Shown piece by piece: positions 58,831 through 64,000 of a stretch of DNA of 64,000 nucleotides. A program made the translations under genes and the position numbers. A model generated the notes under the pieces. The model saw nothing but the letters and a program-made list of their open reading frames with translations. It did not search any database and was not told the DNA's origin. The first letter of the stretch is position 1, and each line of letters opens with the position of its first letter. The DNA lies in contig CATQHC010000009.1 of the NCBI GenBank assembly GCA_958295775.1, positions 558,001 to 622,000 on the forward strand, given 5' to 3'. The stretch comes from Chloroflexota bacterium (lineage in GTDB: Bacteria; Chloroflexota; UBA11872; VXOZ01).

Positions 58831-58866
58831 TCGACAAGGGCTTCGCGCAGCACTCAGCACGAACGG
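58831..58866. repeat. Exact 36-nt copy of the repeat at 40652-40687
   Basis: TCGACAAGGGCTTCGCGCAGCACTCAGCACGAACGG. Confidence 0.85.
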
Positions 58867-58944
58867 CTAGATACGCGAACAGGGAGAAACCACAATCTAG
58901 CCTACGCGCGTCAGCGCTGACCGACACAGGAGGCAACACATCCA

Positions 58945-59571
58945 ATGCCCATCTACACTGGCGGCGGTGACGACGGCACCACATCGCTCTTTGGCGGCGA
59001 GCGAGTTGCCAAACACGCCCTCCGCATGGAACTCATCGGCACCATCGACGAACTCAGCGCAGCCCTGGGCATGGCAGCAACCCACCTGTTAGGTGGGAAT
59101 GTGAAGCTCGTCACGAGAGAATGGGCGAGACGTACGTTGGACGTTCACCAACCCGGTGAAGACCCAACACTTGCGGCACTGCTCCAACGCATCCAGGGCG
59201 AACTCTTCATCATGGGCGCGGACGTGGCCACGCCGCACGAGGCACGGGCCTATACAATACCCCGCATTACGAAGGAGCACACCACAGCCTTAGAAACAGC
59301 CATTGATGCAGCCGACGCCAAGCTCTCGCCGCTCACCGACTTCGTCCTCCCCGGGGGCACGCACGCCGCCGCCGCGCTTCATCTTGCCCGCGCCGTCTGC
59401 CGCCGTGCCGAACGGATCGCCGTTGCCCTGGCACAAGAGGAAGAACTCTCCAAACCCATCTTGGTCTACCTCAATCGCCTCTCCGACTTGCTCTTCACTC
59501 TCGCCCGCCTCGCCAACCATCAGGCCGGCGTCAAGGATGTGCTATCGAAAGATGTCCTGACCTCGGAATAG
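58945..59571 (+). CDS. Cob(I)yrinic acid a,c-diamide adenosyltransferase, PduO type
   Basis: IYTGGGDDGTTSLFGGERVAKHALRMELIGTIDELSAALGMA...FVLPGGTHAAAALHLARAVCRRAER...YLNRLSDLLFTLAR. Confidence 0.92.
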   Translation: MPIYTGGGDDGTTSLFGGERVAKHALRMELIGTIDELSAALGMAATHLLGGNVKLVTREWARRTLDVHQPGEDPTLAALLQRIQGELFIMGADVATPHEARAYTIPRITKEHTTALETAIDAADAKLSPLTDFVLPGGTHAAAALHLARAVCRRAERIAVALAQEEELSKPILVYLNRLSDLLFTLARLANHQAGVKDVLSKDVLTSE

Positions 59572-59710
59572 GCGCAGACCGTGCCGCTCAATTCGCCGCA
59601 GCTTCCGGTAGCGCGGGTTTGCAACCTGCGCCTGACTTGCTTGGGGGTGCCCGCGGCGGTAGATCAACTATCGAAGCGATCGAAATTGCATCTTGCCAGA
59701 GCGCACTCGA

Positions 59711-60268
59711 TCAGCCGCCATTGCCAGGTGTGGGCGTTCCATCGGTGCAGAGCGCTATCCGGTCGCCGACGGTGATTCCGAGGCGGTCCGCCGAGCCGGC
59801 CGACAACTCCAATACGTGGGTAATCGGTTCATCTGGCCGGTAGCGCGGGAGTTGGTCGTCGGGTGTATCCTTGGGTGCGGGCGGGACGGAGGCATCGATC
59901 TGCACCACCCTGCCGTCCGCAATCCATATTATGTCGAGCGCAAACTCCATTCCTTTCATCCAGAACGACGGCTGCCGCGGCTCCGGGAAAACGAAAAGCA
60001 TGCCCGTATCCTCCGGCAGACCGGGATAACCGCTCAGCCCCGCCGCCCGTTCTTGCGGCGTATCGGCCACCAGCACACGGATGCGGGCCTCGTTGCTGCA
60101 GAGTTCTGCTTCGTAGGCAGAAGGCGTTTGCTCGTCTGAGGAGACGCGCGTGGCCACGCCCTCGAGCAATTCCGCAGTGGGGTCCCCGCAGCCGGCTATG
60201 CAGAGAACCACAACCGCAAGCACGGCGCCGGCAACCACATTTCTTGCAACCAGTCTTGCGCGCTTCAT
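59711..60268 (-). CDS. DUF192-family lipoprotein
   Basis: Lipobox-like VVVLCIAGCGD; RVLVADTPQERAAGLSGYPGLPEDTGMLFVFPEPRQPSFWMKGMEFALDIIWI. Confidence 0.9.
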   Translation of the reverse strand: MKRARLVARNVVAGAVLAVVVLCIAGCGDPTAELLEGVATRVSSDEQTPSAYEAELCSNEARIRVLVADTPQERAAGLSGYPGLPEDTGMLFVFPEPRQPSFWMKGMEFALDIIWIADGRVVQIDASVPPAPKDTPDDQLPRYRPDEPITHVLELSAGSADRLGITVGDRIALCTDGTPTPGNGG

Positions 60269-60453
60269 GTCAAGACCGCGCCACCTCAGTAGTTTCTACC
60301 GACCTGCTCGCATTCTAACCCAACGAGGCATTTCCCAACTCGCGCAGGAAAATTCAGACCGATTGTCTATACCCAGTATTCAGATTTGTAGCCCGACAAA
60401 CTACTCAATTGTCCTACCAGTAGTTCAATTATCCCGCGAGCCGCGCATCGCAT

Positions 60454-60486
60454 CCGTTCACGCTTCGACAAGCTCAGCGCGAACGG
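60454..60486. repeat. CTTCGACAAGCTCAG-family inverted-repeat element
   Basis: CCGTTCACGCTTCGACAAGCTCAGCGCGAACGG; terminal inverted arms. Confidence 0.75.
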
Positions 60487-60631
60487 ATGCGCATCTCGAC
60501 TATTACCTGTGTCGCGCCATTGGAGAACCCATAATGTCCGTTTAACTGACCGGCAGCAGGATCGGATGCGCATAAAGGGCACTATACTTGCGCGCAAGTG
60601 CAGCGAACACAGTCAAGTGCGAATTCCACCT

Positions 60632-61435
60632 TCATCGCAAACGCGGCAGCCAGCCGGGCACGGCCTGCCTGTAGCCTTGGTATGCCTCGCCGTGAGCACG
60701 TTCCAAATTGCAATCTTCCGCGGCTGCCAAACGGACGTAGGCTGCCAGCAGGACCGGGAACATCAGCAGCGTGATCAGCGTCGGCCATTGAACCAGAAAC
60801 CCAATCATGACCAGCGCAAAGCCCACGTACTGCGGGTGGCGCACCCGCCCGTAGAGGCCCGCTGTCACCAGCGCGTCCTGGGCGCGATACACGTGCCACC
60901 AGCCCCAGCCCATGAGCACCAGTCCAGCCACAACTACCGCGCTTCCGCCCCACTTCAGCACGGGCACGCCCACGCTCATTCGCACCCAGCCCAGCCGGTC
61001 GAGCAATACCGCCCAGAGGTGCCCTTCGCTGCCGTCCAGCCCGATCGAGAAGCCGAAGGCACTGCTCAGCAAGTAGATGGTGAAAGGAATGCCAAACATC
61101 TCGGTGAAGAGCGCGATGAGAAACGCCGGGCCCAAGGCCGCCTGCCGCCAGTCGCGGCGCGGGAGCGCCGCGAGAAAGCCCACGATGAAGAACGAAAAGA
61201 AGACAACCGACGACACAACCGCCGGCCAGTTGCCGTACCACGGCCGCTCATCTACGTAGAGAAACCACACCAGCAGCGCCGTGGTCGCCGCCAGCGCGAC
61301 CAGGTAAAGAATGACACCCTTCTGCTGTACACGAAACCCGCGGCCACGCTCTGGCGCGCTCTCACTCGCGTCCGCTTGCTGTCCAGCCAGAGTATGCCTC
61401 CCCGTCTCGACTCCCGCGCTGACACTTGTCGGCAC
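60632..61435 (-). CDS. Isoprenylcysteine carboxyl methyltransferase/PEMT-like membrane methyltransferase
   Basis: GLYGRVRHPQYVGFALVMIGFLVQWPTLITLLMFPVLLAAYVRLAAAEDCNLERAHGEAYQGYRQAVPGWLP. Confidence 0.85.
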   Translation of the reverse strand: MPTSVSAGVETGRHTLAGQQADASESAPERGRGFRVQQKGVILYLVALAATTALLVWFLYVDERPWYGNWPAVVSSVVFFSFFIVGFLAALPRRDWRQAALGPAFLIALFTEMFGIPFTIYLLSSAFGFSIGLDGSEGHLWAVLLDRLGWVRMSVGVPVLKWGGSAVVVAGLVLMGWGWWHVYRAQDALVTAGLYGRVRHPQYVGFALVMIGFLVQWPTLITLLMFPVLLAAYVRLAAAEDCNLERAHGEAYQGYRQAVPGWLPRLR

Positions 61436-61650
61436 CGCCGGTTGCCATGGTCACTCCCCAAGGACATTCTTGCATAATCCTGGCTTATCAGTAGGATGTA
61501 GTTGGGTGAAACGAAGATAGCCGTCACCCTCGTATCAAGTACGGGGCAGGCTCTAGCCTTCTCCCTCGGGAGAGCTTTGCGTGACTCTGACGACCACGCG
61601 AAACTAGGCTGGTACGGTAAAGATTCACCCTCACCCCGGCCCTCTCCCTC

Positions 61651-61706
61651 GAGGGAGAGGGTGCAGAATGCAAAAAAGTGAAAGCGGAGCGGCTCCGGTT
61701 CCCTCT
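61651..61706. repeat. 56-nt direct repeat, copy 1
   Basis: GAGGGAGAGGGTGCAGAATGCAAAAAAGTGAAAGCGGAGCGGCTCCGGTTCCCTCT. Confidence 0.9.
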
Positions 61707-61712
61707 TCTGGG

Positions 61713-61926
61713 GAGGCCGTCTCATAATTGCCCTTATCGTGGTATTCTGCCGTGCAGAGGAGCTAAGTGAGGTTTTGCGTTAGACTTGTGTTGCTTTCTG
61801 GGCGTCGCATCAAGCCTTCAAAATGCCGCTTCCATTATATTTACAACTCTGTCAATACAATCCACCACTCGGCTGCGTTCCTCATTTTACCTACCGTGCT
61901 CTGTAGCGGAATTATGAGACAGCCTC
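61713..61926. mobile_element. MITE-like element (214 bp) with 17-bp terminal inverted repeats
   Basis: Left GAGGCCGTCTCATAATT (61713-61729); right end reverse-complements to GAGGCTGTCTCATAATT (61910-61926); 16/17 match, no coding ORF inside. Confidence 0.65.
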
Positions 61927-61927
61927 C

Positions 61928-61983
61928 GAGGGAGAGGGTGCAGAATGCAAAAAAGTGAGAGCGGAGCGGCTCCGGTTCCCTCT
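61928..61983. repeat. 56-nt direct repeat, copy 2
   Basis: Same as 61651-61706 with one mismatch (GTGAGAGC versus GTGAAAGC). Confidence 0.9.
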
Positions 61984-62292
61984 CCCCCAGGAGAGGGCTA
62001 GGGTGAGGGGAATCTTCTCGCCTGCCGCCCTGAGTTGTGCAAAGGTCTCCTCGGGGAGAAGAAACTCGGAGCCTTTCGCTGGAGCAGGGCGCGGGTCACT
62101 CGCGGCCTAGGAGATTTCTCGCTCTTTGACCAGTCTATGCGGATTACTTTAAAGGCTTGGGCCGGCGCTACCGTTCACTATATTCGCCCGCAATTCTTGG
62201 CTGGCGCGGGAGCACTACTTTTGGATTACCAAGGATCACGCCGCAAGTTAAGATCATGGTTATCAGCTCATTACCAATAGAGGACCACACCC

Positions 62293-63492
62293 GTGAAGAT
62301 AATTGACGTCGAAGCGTTCATCCCCCATTTACCGCCTGAGCCGCCCAGTTGGCTCTCGCACATTCGGGTGGCCAATCCCATGTCGCGCTATGCGGAGTAT
62401 GGCGAACGGCGGGCGCTGTGGCAGGGGCCCTTGGGACCCATCATCGTGCGTATCAAGACGGATGACGGGCTGGAGGGTCTTGGACTTGGCGGCGGCGGCA
62501 ACCCGGCGTGCTTTATCGTCGAGCAACACCTCAAGCGTCTGCTCGTCGGCCAAGATCCACGAGATACCGAACGCCTCTGGGACCAGATGTTTCGCGCTTC
62601 GCTGCCATACGGGCGCAAAGGACTGCCGCTCATGGCCATCAGCGGCATTGACAACGCCCTTTGGGACATCAAGGGCAAGGCCGCCGGTCAGCCGGTCTAC
62701 AAACTCCTGGGCGGCGCTACCAAGCCGTCGATACCGGTCTACGCCACCGGCAACCAGTCTGCGGTGTATAAGTCCCTGGGTTTCGTGGGCAACAAAGTCG
62801 CCATGCCCTACGGCCCGTGGGACGGCATCGAGGGCATGAAACTGAACGAAAAGCACGTGGCGGACGCACGTGAGGCGTTGGGGCCCGACATGCTCTTGAT
62901 GCTCGATTGCTACATGGCCTGGGACGTCACCTACACGCTGCGCATGGCTGAACGCCTGCGGCCGTACCACGTGTACTGGATCGAGGAAGCGCTGCCCCCT
63001 GACGACTACGAGGGCTACGCCGAACTGCGCCGCCGCATCTCCTGGACGCGCATCACCACCGGCGAACATGAATATACCCGCTTCGGCTTTCACGAACTCA
63101 TTCAACGCGGCTGCGCCGACATCCTACAGCCCGATCTCGCCTGGTGCGGCGGCATCACCGAGGCCCACCGCGCCGCGCAGATGGCCGAACCCCACGGCAT
63201 CGACGTCATTCCCCACGTGGGGGCAACGGCCAGCTATCATTTCTGTCTTGCACATGCGAATGCGCCTCTGGTTGAATTCATTTTCCGCGCGGGCGACGGC
63301 AGCGAACTCGTACCCGTGCAGCCCTTCTTTAGCGGCGAGCCGCTGCCGGAGAACGGACGCGTACGCCCGCCGGAAGTCCCAGGTTGGGGCTACGAGATTG
63401 CGCCGGAAGTTACCCTGGAACGCCCACATCCGACATCCGAAAGCAAAGGGGATGCCGCGCCCGGTTCGGCAGGCTTGGGAACAGGGGAATAA
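62293..63492 (+). CDS. Enolase-superfamily dehydratase (L-rhamnonate dehydratase-like)
   Basis: MKIIDVEAFIPHLPPEPPSWLSHIRVANPMSRYAEYGERR..., LMLDCYMAWDVTYTLRMAERLRPYHVYWIEEALPPDDYEGYAELRR, TTGEHEYTRFGFHELI, ILQPDLAWCGGITEA. Confidence 0.9.
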   Translation: MKIIDVEAFIPHLPPEPPSWLSHIRVANPMSRYAEYGERRALWQGPLGPIIVRIKTDDGLEGLGLGGGGNPACFIVEQHLKRLLVGQDPRDTERLWDQMFRASLPYGRKGLPLMAISGIDNALWDIKGKAAGQPVYKLLGGATKPSIPVYATGNQSAVYKSLGFVGNKVAMPYGPWDGIEGMKLNEKHVADAREALGPDMLLMLDCYMAWDVTYTLRMAERLRPYHVYWIEEALPPDDYEGYAELRRRISWTRITTGEHEYTRFGFHELIQRGCADILQPDLAWCGGITEAHRAAQMAEPHGIDVIPHVGATASYHFCLAHANAPLVEFIFRAGDGSELVPVQPFFSGEPLPENGRVRPPEVPGWGYEIAPEVTLERPHPTSESKGDAAPGSAGLGTGE

Positions 63493-63722
63493 TGACGGTA
63501 GGGTCGCGCAGGCTGCGACTGTGGGCGCAACTGGGAGACCCAAGGGTCCGTGATGACTCCGGGGAAGAGTCCGTTGCGAAACGCCATCCCTCTTGTTAGC
63601 GATGAGGCCGCGATAGGGAGGCGGGACGCGTTATGCGGATAGGCGCCGCAAATCCCCTGGATTCCGGCTCTCGCCGGAAAGACGCATTCATGCAAGGATT
63701 CATGTGCAGCGATGGGAGCGCC

Positions 63723-64000
63723 ATGAGAATTGTCGATATCGAAGCCCTCATGCCCGCCGCGCCCGCGCGCAGTAGCTGGCTCGTGGCGGAGCGCATGGCG
63801 AGCCCTATGTCCGCCTACCCGGAATACGCCGAGACCCGCAGTTCATGGCAAGGCATGGTGCCCAGAACTGTAGTCCGGGTAACTACTGATGAAGGTATTG
63901 TCGGCATCGGTGTGGGAGGCGGGGGCGTACCCAGTTGCCACATTATCGAACACCACCTCAAGCCGTTGCTCCTGGACAGAGATCCCCGCGATACGGAATT
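63723..64000 (+). CDS. Second enolase-superfamily dehydratase, 3'-truncated by window end
   Basis: Manual translation MRIVDIEALMPAAPARSSWLVAERMASPMSAYPEYAETRSSWQGMVPRTVVRVTTDEGIVGIGVGGGGVPSCHIIEHHLKPLLLDRDPRDTE is colinear with the N-terminus of the 62293 gene. It is absent from the ORF track. Confidence 0.85.
   Translation, partial: MRIVDIEALMPAAPARSSWLVAERMASPMSAYPEYAETRSSWQGMVPRTVVRVTTDEGIVGIGVGGGGVPSCHIIEHHLKPLLLDRDPRDTE

Noticed and set aside
61767-61958. 63-aa ORF inside the MITE-like element
   Set aside because: Crosses the terminal inverted repeat and the direct repeat; no coding signal.

Overview
This 64 kb window is a high-GC bacterial chromosome segment, probably Chloroflexota-like (inferred from gene content, not proven). 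It is mostly housekeeping genes: the 3' part of rpoC, dtd, a pyruvate dehydrogenase cluster (pdhA, a small coiled-coil/TM ORF, pdhB, pdhC, lpdA), proS, a pentose-phosphate/glycolysis operon (rpiB-tal-pgi-zwf), pyk, glycerate 2-kinase, uppP, argC, argJ, a class I aldolase, and two enolase-superfamily dehydratases. The most interesting accessory locus is 31867-36872. There a Ser/Thr kinase::SF1 (UPF1/DNA2-like) helicase fusion overlaps by ATGA a winged-helix/coiled-coil/PLD-nuclease protein. This matches the architecture of type I Mokosh anti-phage defence (mkoA/mkoB), so it is probably a divergent member of a known system rather than a wholly new one. Other notable items are: a TM-anchored metallopeptidase with about five 35-aa helical repeats, in an operon where pyk and glycerate kinase sit among surface proteins; an acyl-CoA/ACP synthetase-ACP-acyltransferase fusion; a frameshifted HEPN/PaREP1-like gene; an internally deleted solute-binding-protein pseudogene between two intact paralogs; a 214-bp MITE-like element flanked by 56-bp direct repeats; and several families of palindromic intergenic repeats. 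No rRNA, tRNA, CRISPR array or intact transposase was recognised.
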